From the NCBI GenBank assembly GCA_947387485.1, contig CANDNT010000017.1, positions 1-64,000 of the forward strand: a stretch of 64,000 bases of DNA, given 5' to 3'. Every line of letters begins with the position of its first letter. Positions within the stretch are counted from its first letter, which is position 1. Both the position numbers and the translations under genes were made by a program. This DNA comes from Aquimarina rhabdastrellae. GTDB taxonomy: Bacteria > Bacteroidota > Bacteroidia > Flavobacteriales > Flavobacteriaceae. Positions 33,346 to 41,376 of the stretch are shown here, in pieces. Below the pieces are notes generated by a model. That model was not told the DNA's origin. It made no database searches and was given only the letters and a program-made list of their open reading frames with translations.

Positions 33346-33837
33346 TCAATTCACTTCTAATCTTATTGATTCGCAATTGATACGGATTGTTTTTTCGTTT
33401 TCAAAACTAAAAATAATATCATCATTCTCTTGAGGTAAACCATCTTTCCTATCTATATATGCATCATTAATATCACGCTCACGTTTTGGGAAAAAAGTTA
33501 TATAACTCAAAATATTTTCATCTTCTGGATATATACTATTATCTCCTTCTTCATAATAAAAATAAGAAGTATTTGTACAGATAAAAACTAATGTTTTAAA
33601 TTCATCTTCTTCTACCCAATGACCATCTGATCGTTTGAAAAAAACTTTAATACAATCATTTTCTTCTATATACTTATTAAATAAAAAATTATTGTGCAAA
33701 TCAATATGTCGTCCATGATATAAAACTGCACAATTCTCTGAAATTTTAAAGTTTACTTTCATATTATCAAAACTAGTTTTTTTACATTTTTTAACCTTAC
33801 TTTTAAAATAAATTCTAAGTCTTTGAGTTTTTAACAT
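33346..33837 (-). CDS. Hypothetical protein, about 138-163 aa
   Basis: I do not recognise this protein. The C-terminal region is acidic, with many aromatic residues (SYFYYEEGD, FFPKRERDINDAYIDRK). There is no signal peptide. Two starts are possible: 33837 (MLKTQRLRIYF, a Lys/Arg-rich stretch of 25 residues) or ATG 33762 (MKVNFKISENCAV). A -7 box, TAGTTTTG on the minus strand at 33768-33775, favours the shorter form but would leave almost no leader. I keep the longer bounds as outer limits. Function is unknown. Confidence 0.55.
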   Translation of the reverse strand: MLKTQRLRIYFKSKVKKCKKTSFDNMKVNFKISENCAVLYHGRHIDLHNNFLFNKYIEENDCIKVFFKRSDGHWVEEDEFKTLVFICTNTSYFYYEEGDNSIYPEDENILSYITFFPKRERDINDAYIDRKDGLPQENDDIIFSFENEKTIRINCESIRLEVN

Positions 33838-33899
33838 TTGTTAAAATAGTTTAAGGTATAGACTTATATATTTACCCTTTCATTCTAAAAAAGAAATCT

Positions 33900-34307
33900 A
33901 TGAACATTACATTAGCTCAAGCAGAACAAGCTATAGCTGCAGCAAAAGAAAAAGCAACCACAATTGAAACCTTAATGGACATTGCTATTGTTGATACAGG
34001 AAGTAACTTGGTTGCTTTTGCTCGTATGGATGGTGCTTGGTTAGGCTCCATCGATATTGCGATCAAAAAAGCAAAAACTTCTAGTCTATTTCATAAAGAA
34101 ACAGGTGTACTAGGCGAATTATCTCAACCCGGCGGTCCATTATTTAATATAGAGCACTCTAATCAAGGCTTAATTACTTTTCCTGGTGGTGTCCCTATCA
34201 AAAATAAAGAAGGTGTTGTTATCGGTGCTATAGGAGTAAGTGGTAGTACCATCGAGAATGATCATACTGTAGCTCAAGCTGGAGCAGAGGTTGTATTATC
34301 GCTTTAA
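33900..34307 (+). CDS. GlcG/HbpS-family protein (DUF336-type)
   Basis: The 135-residue cytoplasmic protein begins MNITLAQAEQAIAAAKEKA and carries the family marks VDTGSNLVAFARMDGAWLGS near residue 31, AKTSSLFHKET near 60, and the C-terminal GAIGVSGSTIENDHTVAQAG. GlcG/HbpS proteins bind heme or act as small accessory factors; other members of the family are tied to glycolate or cobalamin metabolism. It has no partner genes here, so the specific role cannot be named. The next gene is separated by an 11-12 bp stem hairpin. Confidence 0.88.
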   Translation: MNITLAQAEQAIAAAKEKATTIETLMDIAIVDTGSNLVAFARMDGAWLGSIDIAIKKAKTSSLFHKETGVLGELSQPGGPLFNIEHSNQGLITFPGGVPIKNKEGVVIGAIGVSGSTIENDHTVAQAGAEVVLSL

Positions 34308-34328
34308 AAACAATATACTTTTCCTTAT

Positions 34329-34366
34329 GTAAAGATAGCTTTTCATTTAAAAGGCTATCTTTACAG
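34329..34366. repeat. Long inverted repeat between two genes
   Basis: TGTAAAGATAGC / GCTATCTTTACA form a 12-bp perfect stem with a 14-nt loop. It has no T-tract downstream, so it may be a weak terminator or an operator. Confidence 0.45.
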
Positions 34367-34394
34367 CATTAACACAATTACCTTTTAAAACCTC

Positions 34395-34754
34395 ATGAAA
34401 AAGATATTATTCCTTTTTATCACTGCTGTTGTTTTATTAGCTGCCTTATGGTATGCTTTTGTTTATTTTGTTTCATATAGCGAAGGTACACGTAGTGGTG
34501 AATTAATTAAATTTAGCCATAAAGGTTTCGTTTTTAAAACTTGGGAAGGAGAGATTAGTCAAGGAATCTCTGGTGCTCAAATCTTTTCTTTTTCTGTAGA
34601 GAGTAATGATAAAGATGTTATCAAAAAAATGGAAGATTTACAAGGACACTATGTTAAACTTGTTTATTTTGAACGTTTTAGTACTTTACCTTGGTTAGGA
34701 GATACTAAATACTTTGTTACTGATGTTGTAAAAGAGCAATCACCTCATCAATAA
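34395..34754 (+). CDS. Small secreted or membrane-anchored protein
   Basis: The 119-residue protein has one N-terminal hydrophobic segment (residues 4-24) and a compact periplasmic domain with YSEGTRSGELIKFSHKGFVF, KTWEGEI and VKLVYFERFSTLPWLGDTKY. Flavobacterial relatives are sometimes annotated as 6-phosphogluconate dehydrogenase; nothing here supports that (no dinucleotide motif, far too short). I cannot name a function. The spacing of 56 bp to the thioesterase gene allows cotranscription. Confidence 0.7.
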   Translation: MKKILFLFITAVVLLAALWYAFVYFVSYSEGTRSGELIKFSHKGFVFKTWEGEISQGISGAQIFSFSVESNDKDVIKKMEDLQGHYVKLVYFERFSTLPWLGDTKYFVTDVVKEQSPHQ

Positions 34755-34810
34755 TTGAAATCATTAAAATACTATTGCGACTACTATAAGTACACTTTAA
34801 TACCCATTAC

Positions 34811-35359
34811 ATGAAAACTTTTAAGCGCTCTATAGAATCTCAAGTTGTACTTTCTGAACTCATGCTTCCATCCCATTCTAATTTTAGTGGAAAAATTCAT
34901 GGAGGATATATTCTTTCCTTAATGGATCAAATTGCATTTGCATGTGCTTCAAAACACTCTGGACTCTATTGTGTAACAGCTAGTGTAGATAAGGTTGATT
35001 TTTTAAAACCTATAGAAGTTGGCGAATTAGTCACGCTTAAAGCTTCTGTAAATCATGTAGGAAATACGTCTATGGTAGTAGGGGTACGTATTGAAGCCGA
35101 AAATATCCAAACTGGAGTCATTAAACATTGTAACTCTAGCTATTTTACTATGATTGCCAAAGATAATCAAGGTAAAAATGTTCCTGTTCCTGGGTTGATT
35201 TTAGAATGCGAAACTACTGTTCGTAGATTTGTAAGAAGTATTATTAGAAAAGAAGAAAGTAAAGCTCGTAGAGATCGTTTTAAAGAATCTAAATTTGATA
35301 TGAACGAGCATCTAGATCGATTAGATGGTTATAATGTCAAAATTGAGCTTAAAAAATGA
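34811..35359 (+). CDS. Acyl-CoA thioesterase, hotdog family
   Basis: The 182-residue cytoplasmic protein shows the hotdog-fold pattern of the YciA/acyl-CoA hydrolase group: LSELMLPSHSNFSGKIHGGY (Asn/His/Gly helix start, residues 14-33), LSLMDQIAFACASKHSG (catalytic Asp near residue 38), VDKVDFLKPIEVG near 60 and SMVVGVRIEAEN near 90. It should hydrolyse medium- or long-chain acyl-CoA to free acid and CoA. A C-terminal basic extension of about 40 residues follows. It ends at a strong terminator. Confidence 0.9.
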   Translation: MKTFKRSIESQVVLSELMLPSHSNFSGKIHGGYILSLMDQIAFACASKHSGLYCVTASVDKVDFLKPIEVGELVTLKASVNHVGNTSMVVGVRIEAENIQTGVIKHCNSSYFTMIAKDNQGKNVPVPGLILECETTVRRFVRSIIRKEESKARRDRFKESKFDMNEHLDRLDGYNVKIELKK

Positions 35360-35362
35360 TAA

Positions 35363-35401
35363 ATATATAAAGGGCGTATTAATAATACGCCCTTTATATA
35401 T
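35363..35401. terminator. Bidirectional terminator
   Basis: AAAGGGCGTATT / AATACGCCCTTT with a short AAT-containing loop and AT-rich flanks. It is shared by the thioesterase gene and the convergent carbonic anhydrase gene. Confidence 0.88.
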
Positions 35402-35404
35402 TTA

Positions 35405-36217
35405 TCATTCAAACAACTGTATTTCTCTTCCGTTAAGTGGTTGTTCTATTCTATAATTGTGCATAGGCATAATTTTTTGTAAAATCCTTACTTGTTCTAG
35501 AGATACTGTTATAGGTTCTTGAAATACAAACCACTTTACACCTTCTGTACAAGGTGGTGTGGTAAATGATCCTGTATAATGATAATATGATTTATTTTGG
35601 GGTAAATTAAGATTGACATTAAAGGCTTTATTAATAGCTTTCTTTTCTCCTATTTTAATAGGCAAATACTTTTCTAAAAATTCAAAAGGTTTACTACTCA
35701 ATCCCTCTTCTACTAAAACTCCCAAAACTGCATACTCTTTTTGATTATTTGCATGTACCATATGTATTTCCATGGGATAACGAATACCATTAATGGTATG
35801 CTCTGATGCTTCGTGAAAATGAATCTGTTTTAGATCAAATCGCTTTCCTTCAACAAGGATATAATCTCCTTTCTCAAAGTTATATTGAATGGTATGTCCA
35901 TTATTAATTACCTCATGGATCTTTGTATTTTCTCCATAATGAATTGCTAATAGATTTTTATCTGTAGCTTTTACAGCTGTGGTCTTAATGATGTTAATTG
36001 GTGATTGAAAACGTTCTCCACAATCTGCATTTATTTTGGTATCTGCCCAATGTTCTGGTCCCATTTCTCCTTCATATTCCCAAGTAAGATGTGAGCTATC
36101 TTTATGTGATTGTTTTTCATTTTCATATTTATCCTTCCCTTCTTGACCTTGTTGTTTACACGATATACTTAATAAACTTAATACTGTAACGATTATCAGG
36201 TATTTTTTCATTCTCAA
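35405..36217 (-). CDS. Alpha-class carbonic anhydrase, lipoprotein
   Basis: The enzyme interconverts CO2 and bicarbonate. The 270-residue protein has a lipoprotein signal ending LSISCKQQ (Cys about residue 20) and an alpha-CA domain: WEYEGEMGPEHWADT near 45, CGERFQSPINI near 66, the zinc ligands in QIHFHEASEHT (two His) and MEIHMVH (third His) near 130-153, and GSFTTPPCTEGVKWFVF near 217 with the conserved Thr. Periplasmic alpha-CA helps bicarbonate supply. The start could be ATG 36217 or ATG 36211. It is monocistronic. Confidence 0.95.
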   Translation of the reverse strand: MRMKKYLIIVTVLSLLSISCKQQGQEGKDKYENEKQSHKDSSHLTWEYEGEMGPEHWADTKINADCGERFQSPINIIKTTAVKATDKNLLAIHYGENTKIHEVINNGHTIQYNFEKGDYILVEGKRFDLKQIHFHEASEHTINGIRYPMEIHMVHANNQKEYAVLGVLVEEGLSSKPFEFLEKYLPIKIGEKKAINKAFNVNLNLPQNKSYYHYTGSFTTPPCTEGVKWFVFQEPITVSLEQVRILQKIMPMHNYRIEQPLNGREIQLFE

Positions 36218-36365
36218 TCTACTTTAAATTAACGCACATTCATAAAAAACTACAAATCAAATAAATACACTTAACAAAGCAGTCGATATGATTTCTATTT
36301 TCTTACATTTCTTTCTTATTTTTTTACAATTTTTTATGCATTAATAACCTTATATTATTCCATAA

Positions 36366-36396
36366 AAAAATCCTGCTTTTTAAGCAGGATTTTCAA
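36366..36396 (-). terminator. Terminator of carB
   Basis: AAATCCTGCTTTTTAAGCAGGATTT forms a 9-10 bp stem, with a T-run on the minus strand after the carB stop at 36414. Confidence 0.88.
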
Positions 36397-36413
36397 TATT
36401 ATTAGAATTTATT

Positions 36414-39266
36414 TTATTTACTTAAATACATTTTTCTTCTCGAATATAAGTCATAAAACTCGTCTTCTTTTAAACTATCTATAAATAGAATGCTTTCACC
36501 TGTACTCTTCATCTCTGGTCCTAACTTTTTGTTTACATTAGGAAATTTATTGAAAGAGAACACTGGTTGCTTAATCGCATAACCTTCTAATTCTGGATTA
36601 AAATCAAAATCTGTTACTTTCTTTTCACCTAGCATTACCTTAGTCGCATAATTTACATAAGGTTCTCCATAAGCTTTTGCGATAAATGGTACTGTTCTTG
36701 AAGCTCTTGGATTTGCTTCAATGATATATACCATATCATCTTTAATAGCAAATTGAATATTAATTAATCCTTTAGTATTTAAGGCTAAAGCAATCTTCTT
36801 AGTATGATCTTTAATTTGTTGCATTACAAATTCACCTAAGTTAAACGGCGGTAAAGTTGCATTTGAATCTCCAGAGTGTATTCCACAAGGTTCTATATGC
36901 TCCATAATCCCTATGATATATACATTCTCTCCATCACAAATAGCATCTGCCTCAGCTTCTATTGCTCCATCTAGATAGTGATCTAATAAAAGTTTATTAT
37001 TAGGAATCTTACGCAGTAAATCTACTACATGCTCTTCTAATTCTTTTTTATTGATGACAATCTTCATTCCTTGACCTCCTAATACATAAGATGGTCTTAC
37101 TAGAATAGGAAAGTTTAATCGGTCTGCTACTGCTAAGGCCTCTGCTGCAGTTTCAGCTGTATCGAACTCTGGATAAGGGATATTATTTTCTTTTAAGATA
37201 TTAGAGAAACTTCCTCTATCTTCTGCTAAGTCAAGTGATTCAAAACTAGTACCTAAAATCTTGATACCGTAACGCTCTAGTTTTTCTGCTAGTTTTAAAG
37301 CTGTTTGTCCTCCTAATTGAACAATAACTCCTTCAGGTTTTTCGTGACGAATAATATCATAAATATGCTCCCAAAAAACAGGCTCAAAGTATAATTTATC
37401 AGCTGTATCAAAATCTGTTGAAACTGTTTCTGGATTACAATTAATCATAACTGTTTCATACCCACATTCTGCAGCAGCTAATACTCCGTGTACACAACAG
37501 TAATCAAACTCAATTCCTTGTCCGATTCGGTTGGGTCCTGATCCTAAAACGACAACTTTTTTCTTATCACTTACTTTGCTTTCGTTAGCTATATATCTTT
37601 CGCCTTGAGCGGTTTCTACTTCAGCTTCAAAAGTTGAGTAATAATATGGTGTTTGTGCTTTAAATTCTGCTGCACAAGTATCTACTAATTTATAAACACG
37701 TTTAACACCTAATTCTTCACGTTTTTTATATACTTCGCTTTCATAGCATCCTAACATATGTGCTATCTGACGATCCGCAAACCCTTTTTGTTTAGCTTCT
37801 AATAATAAATCTTTGCCTAAAGAGGCTATAGTATATGTAGAAATTTCTTTCTCTAAATGATAGAGTTCTCTATATTGCTTTAAGAACCACATATCAATTT
37901 TGGTAATCTCATGAATTCTGCTAAGCGGAATTCCCATTTGAATCGCATCATAGATTACAAAAACACGATCCCAACTCGCATAAGTTAATTTCTCTATGAT
38001 CTGATCATAATCTTTATATCCTTTTCCATCGGCACCTAAACCATTACGTTTAATTTCTAAAGATTGTGTTGCTTTATGTAATGCTTCTTGAAATGATCGT
38101 CCAATACCCATTACTTCTCCCACAGATTTCATCTGTAATCCTAAAGTACGATCTGATCCTTCGAATTTATCAAAATTCCATCTCGGTATCTTTACAATTA
38201 CATAGTCTAATGTAGGCTCAAATAATGCAGATGTTGATTTAGTAATTTGGTTATCTAATTCATCTAATGTATATCCTATAGCCAACTTACTTGCTATTTT
38301 CGCAATAGGATATCCTGTAGCTTTAGATGCTAATGCCGAAGATCTAGATACTCTAGGGTTAATCTCTATAGCAATAATATCTTCTTTTTCATCAGGACTT
38401 ACTGCAAATTGTACATTACATCCTCCTGCAAAATCTCCTATACTACGCATCATATGGATTGCCATATCACGCATGCGCTGGAATGTTTTATCGCTTAATG
38501 TCATTGCTGGGGCTACAGTGATAGAATCTCCAGTATGGATTCCCATAGGGTCCATATTCTCGATAGTACAAATAATGACTACGTTATCATTCTTATCTCT
38601 TAATAACTCAAGCTCGTATTCTTTCCATCCTAATAAAGCTTTATCTATCATTACCTCATGAATAGGAGAAACTTCTAATCCACGAGTTAATAATTTATCA
38701 AAGTCCTCTTCTTTATGTACAAAAGAAGCTCCTGCTCCACCTAATGTATATGAAGCTCTAATTACTAAAGGAAATCCAAATTCTTGAGCTATTTCTTTCC
38801 CTTTTAGGTATGAAGTAGCCGTTGCTTGAGGAGCCATAGGAATTCCGATATCCAGCATTAATTCTCTAAATTTCTCACGATCTTCAGTAATATTAATTGC
38901 GTCTATATCTACTCCTATAATTTCTACATCAAAATCTTCCCAAATTCCTTTCTCATCCGCTTCTATACACAAGTTCAATGCTGTTTGTCCTCCCATAGTA
39001 GGCAATACTGCATCGATATTAGGGTGTTTCTTTAAAATCTCGATTATAGATTTTGTATTCAACGGTTTTAAATAAACATGATCCGCCATTGATGGATCTG
39101 TCATTATAGTCGCTGGATTAGAATTTATCAAAATGGTCTCTATTCCATCTTCTCTTAATGAGCGTAAGGCTTGCGTTCCAGAATAGTCAAATTCACAAGC
39201 TTGACCAATGATTATAGGCCCCGAACCTATAATTAAAATACTATTAAGACTTTTATTTTTAGGCAT
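36414..39266 (-). CDS. carB: Carbamoyl-phosphate synthase large subunit, short form
   Basis: CarB makes carbamoyl phosphate from bicarbonate, ammonia (from CarA) and two ATP, for arginine and pyrimidine synthesis. Both ATP-grasp halves are present: the first from residue 9 (ILIIGSGPIIIGQACEFDYSG), with NPRVSRSSALASKATGYPIA near 300, and the second from residue 552 (VLGSGPNRIGQGIEFDYCCV), with NPRASRTVPFIAKAYGEP near 850. At 950 residues it lacks the C-terminal MGS-like allosteric domain of E. coli CarB (about 1070 residues). That short form is usual in Flavobacteriia, so it is not a truncation. CarA is not in the window. Confidence 0.97.
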   Translation of the reverse strand: MPKNKSLNSILIIGSGPIIIGQACEFDYSGTQALRSLREDGIETILINSNPATIMTDPSMADHVYLKPLNTKSIIEILKKHPNIDAVLPTMGGQTALNLCIEADEKGIWEDFDVEIIGVDIDAINITEDREKFRELMLDIGIPMAPQATATSYLKGKEIAQEFGFPLVIRASYTLGGAGASFVHKEEDFDKLLTRGLEVSPIHEVMIDKALLGWKEYELELLRDKNDNVVIICTIENMDPMGIHTGDSITVAPAMTLSDKTFQRMRDMAIHMMRSIGDFAGGCNVQFAVSPDEKEDIIAIEINPRVSRSSALASKATGYPIAKIASKLAIGYTLDELDNQITKSTSALFEPTLDYVIVKIPRWNFDKFEGSDRTLGLQMKSVGEVMGIGRSFQEALHKATQSLEIKRNGLGADGKGYKDYDQIIEKLTYASWDRVFVIYDAIQMGIPLSRIHEITKIDMWFLKQYRELYHLEKEISTYTIASLGKDLLLEAKQKGFADRQIAHMLGCYESEVYKKREELGVKRVYKLVDTCAAEFKAQTPYYYSTFEAEVETAQGERYIANESKVSDKKKVVVLGSGPNRIGQGIEFDYCCVHGVLAAAECGYETVMINCNPETVSTDFDTADKLYFEPVFWEHIYDIIRHEKPEGVIVQLGGQTALKLAEKLERYGIKILGTSFESLDLAEDRGSFSNILKENNIPYPEFDTAETAAEALAVADRLNFPILVRPSYVLGGQGMKIVINKKELEEHVVDLLRKIPNNKLLLDHYLDGAIEAEADAICDGENVYIIGIMEHIEPCGIHSGDSNATLPPFNLGEFVMQQIKDHTKKIALALNTKGLINIQFAIKDDMVYIIEANPRASRTVPFIAKAYGEPYVNYATKVMLGEKKVTDFDFNPELEGYAIKQPVFSFNKFPNVNKKLGPEMKSTGESILFIDSLKEDEFYDLYSRRKMYLSK

Positions 39267-39320
39267 TTAGAAAAATTATTATGGTAGTTTATGTAAATTT
39301 AATGTAATTAAAGGGTACAA

Positions 39321-39354
39321 AAAAAGGCGTTACCTATAAAAGATAACACCTTGG
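39321..39354 (-). terminator. Terminator of rpmH
   Basis: AAGGCGTTA / TAACACCTT (one G-U) with a T-run on the minus strand, 28 bp after the rpmH stop. Confidence 0.75.
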
Positions 39355-39381
39355 ATATATTGTCTATAAACAAATCATGTT

Positions 39382-39543
39382 TTAGTACTTATGTCTTGTT
39401 TCAGAAGATACCGATAATTTCTTTCTTCCTTTAGCTCTTCTACGAGCAAGTACTTTTCTTCCGTTTACAGAAGCCATACGCTCTCTAAAACCGTGTTTAT
39501 TTTTTCTCTTTCTCTTCGATGGTTGAAACGTTCTCTTACTCAT
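39382..39543 (-). CDS. rpmH: 50S ribosomal protein L34
   Basis: The 53-residue protein reads MSKRTFQPSKRKRKNKHGFR at its start, with the L34 signature HGFRERM at about 17-23, then NGRKVLARRRAKGRKKLSVS and a short tail ending HKY. L34 is a small basic component of the large ribosomal subunit. The gene is well under the size used by many ORF finders but is certain by its match to the family. It has its own promoter with a 19-bp spacer and a terminator. No rnpA lies downstream, as is also common in this group. Confidence 0.97.
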   Translation of the reverse strand: MSKRTFQPSKRKRKNKHGFRERMASVNGRKVLARRRAKGRKKLSVSSETRHKY

Positions 39544-39620
39544 TACTAAATATCTTTATAAATCTGTATGCTTGATAAATCTTTTTTATATAATACGTTT
39601 TGTTCTCTCAAAACCGAGCG

Positions 39621-39650
39621 CAAATATATGTATATTTTTTACACTGACAA
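39621..39650 (-). promoter_or_regulatory. Promoter of rpmH
   Basis: On the minus strand TTG (39648-39650), exactly 19 bp, TATATTTG (39621-39628). It leaves a leader of about 70 nt before the ATG. Confidence 0.82.
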
Positions 39651-39890
39651 ACCCAAAATTAAAAAATTTTCACATAATATTTATCTTTTGGATATCATTT
39701 TATAACACGAATATACTATATATATAATATTAAGATTTATTTATTGATAAAACACACATAATCAATCATATTCTTTCTTATATAATACGTCTTTTATCTA
39801 CATTATACTTGTATCACTATTATAGTCATATCAAGCGTTCTTCTATTATAAAAAGTTATAAGTTTAATCGTACATCAGTAATTGTTTTAT

Positions 39891-39898
39891 TACCTTTG
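39891..39898 (+). promoter_or_regulatory. -7 box of TPR protein gene
   Basis: TACCTTTG matches TAnnTTTG, 23 bp before ATG 39922. Confidence 0.6.
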
Positions 39899-39921
39899 CC
39901 AACTGATTAAAATTTTTATTC

Positions 39922-40437
39922 ATGTACAACAAAAATATAAAATTAATAATAGCCGGACTTATTGTGGCTGTAGCAATTTGGCAAATGATAGAAAGTTATA
40001 TCGGTAACGGAATCATGTTACTGCTTCTTGCTAGTGTTTTTGTCTTTTTATATTTTAAAAATGAATTTATTCTTCTTGCGTTTTTAAAATTGCGTAAACA
40101 AGATTTCCCTAGGGCTCAAAGTTGGTTAGCCAAAATTAAAGATCCTGAAGCTGCACTTACTGCTAAGCAACAAGGGTATTATAACTATCTTCAAGGAATC
40201 ATGTTATCTCAAACAAATATCACTCAAGCTGAAAAATATTTAAAGAAAGCAATCAAACTTGGTTTAAATATGGATCAGGATTTGGCTGTTGCTAAATTAA
40301 ACTTAGCTGGTATTGCAATGACTAAACGTAGAAAGAGAGAAGCTCAAATCTTGTTGAACGAGGCAAAAAAGCTTGATAAGCACAACATGCTTAAAGATCA
40401 AATTGCCATGATGAAACAACAAATGAAACGTATTTAG
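39922..40437 (+). CDS. Membrane-anchored TPR-like protein
   Basis: The 171-residue protein has two adjacent hydrophobic segments (residues 7-26 and 30-48) and a C-terminal helical part with tetratricopeptide-like repeats (LKLRKQDFPRAQSWLAKIKD, then YYNYLQGIMLSQTNITQAEK and LNLAGIAMTKRRKREAQILL). By position the helices face the cytoplasm. It would bind a protein partner; none can be named from the context. It is a single gene. Confidence 0.75.
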   Translation: MYNKNIKLIIAGLIVAVAIWQMIESYIGNGIMLLLLASVFVFLYFKNEFILLAFLKLRKQDFPRAQSWLAKIKDPEAALTAKQQGYYNYLQGIMLSQTNITQAEKYLKKAIKLGLNMDQDLAVAKLNLAGIAMTKRRKREAQILLNEAKKLDKHNMLKDQIAMMKQQMKRI

Positions 40438-40590
40438 TATTTAAAGCTTTATTGTAGGTTCACATACTATTCTTATAGGTTTACCGTTAATCTTCTATAT
40501 ATTTGTGTTACAGTGTGTTTTTTGCTCAATGTAATTATTTGAAGATTATACGGACATAAATATCATAAAGGTTTAGAAGTTATCATATCC

Positions 40591-41343
40591 ATGAGAAATA
40601 TATTAATAGTATTTATCCTATTATTAGGATTCAATTTTATTTCTGCTCAAGAGCGACAAATTGATTTTTCTACTGCTATAGCTATTCACTTAAAAAAATA
40701 CAATAAAAGAATTAATAAAGCTTATCGCGAAAAAGATCATGAACGTGGTACATTCTTATTTGATTCTTTGGTCGACAATCACCTTAAGGGAACTTATATT
40801 GATAATTTCAAGATAAAGCCACTTAAAGGACGTGCTATAGAGTTTAGTGAATTTGAAAAACCCATGTTTTTAATCACTATGTCATCATGGTACGCTCCTG
40901 CTATAGGAGAAATTCCAGCACTTAATGATTTAGCCGATAAATTTCATGATCTTATTGATTTTGTTGTTTTGTATTTTGATAGAAAAGATAAGGTTAAAGA
41001 AAAATCAAGAGATTATAGTCACCATGTACAAATAATGTATGTGGATGAAAGCACTAATAGAGATTCTCATATTATCAATAGTTATAAGCATGCTTTAGGT
41101 GTACCATTAACATATTTGACTAATGCTGATAAGAGAATTCTTGACATACGAAAATTAGCTACACATCACTCTAGTGAAACTTTAAGCAATTCATATACTA
41201 TTTATTATAATGCTTTTTCAAAAAACGTTTCGCTATTAGTTGCAGATTTAGATGCTGTAAAAGAAAACACTCAACAAATCGACATATATCAACAAAAAGA
41301 AATATATGACGAAGAAGATTTAGACGAAGAAGGGAATGATTAA
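40591..41343 (+). CDS. Secreted redoxin-like protein without cysteines
   Basis: The 250-residue protein has a signal peptide ending NFISAQ and a thioredoxin/TlpA-like region at about 70-190: IDNFKIKPLKGRAIEFSEFE, KPMFLITMSSWYAPAIGEIP, LIDFVVLYFDRKD and GVPLTYLTNADKRIL. The usual WCxxC is replaced by SSWYAPA; I see no Cys in the whole protein, so it cannot be a dithiol oxidoreductase. A structural or binding role is more likely. The tail is strongly acidic. The stop codon lies inside a 24-bp palindrome that doubles as terminator. Confidence 0.75.
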   Translation: MRNILIVFILLLGFNFISAQERQIDFSTAIAIHLKKYNKRINKAYREKDHERGTFLFDSLVDNHLKGTYIDNFKIKPLKGRAIEFSEFEKPMFLITMSSWYAPAIGEIPALNDLADKFHDLIDFVVLYFDRKDKVKEKSRDYSHHVQIMYVDESTNRDSHIINSYKHALGVPLTYLTNADKRILDIRKLATHHSSETLSNSYTIYYNAFSKNVSLLVADLDAVKENTQQIDIYQQKEIYDEEDLDEEGND

Positions 41344-41364
41344 TCATTCCCTTTCTTTTTATTA
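41330..41364. terminator. Palindromic terminator that contains a stop codon
   Basis: AAGGGAATGAT TA ATCATTCCCTT is palindromic over 24 bp and is followed by TCTTTTTATT. The TAA stop of the redoxin-like gene (41341-41343) lies at its centre. It also ends the convergent Cys-tail gene at 41377. Confidence 0.8.
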
Positions 41365-41376
41365 TTCATTATGTTT

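Larger units (their letters stand above)
39544..39921. other. Divergent intergenic region between rpmH and the TPR protein gene
   Basis: This 378-bp AT-rich gap holds the rpmH leader and promoter (39621-39650) on the minus strand and a -7 box (TACCTTTG, 39891-39898) for the rightward gene at 39922. I see no gene in between. Confidence 0.6.

Noticed and set aside
34395..34754. Annotation as 6-phosphogluconate dehydrogenase
   Set aside because: The 119-residue protein with a signal anchor has no dinucleotide-binding motif and cannot be that enzyme.
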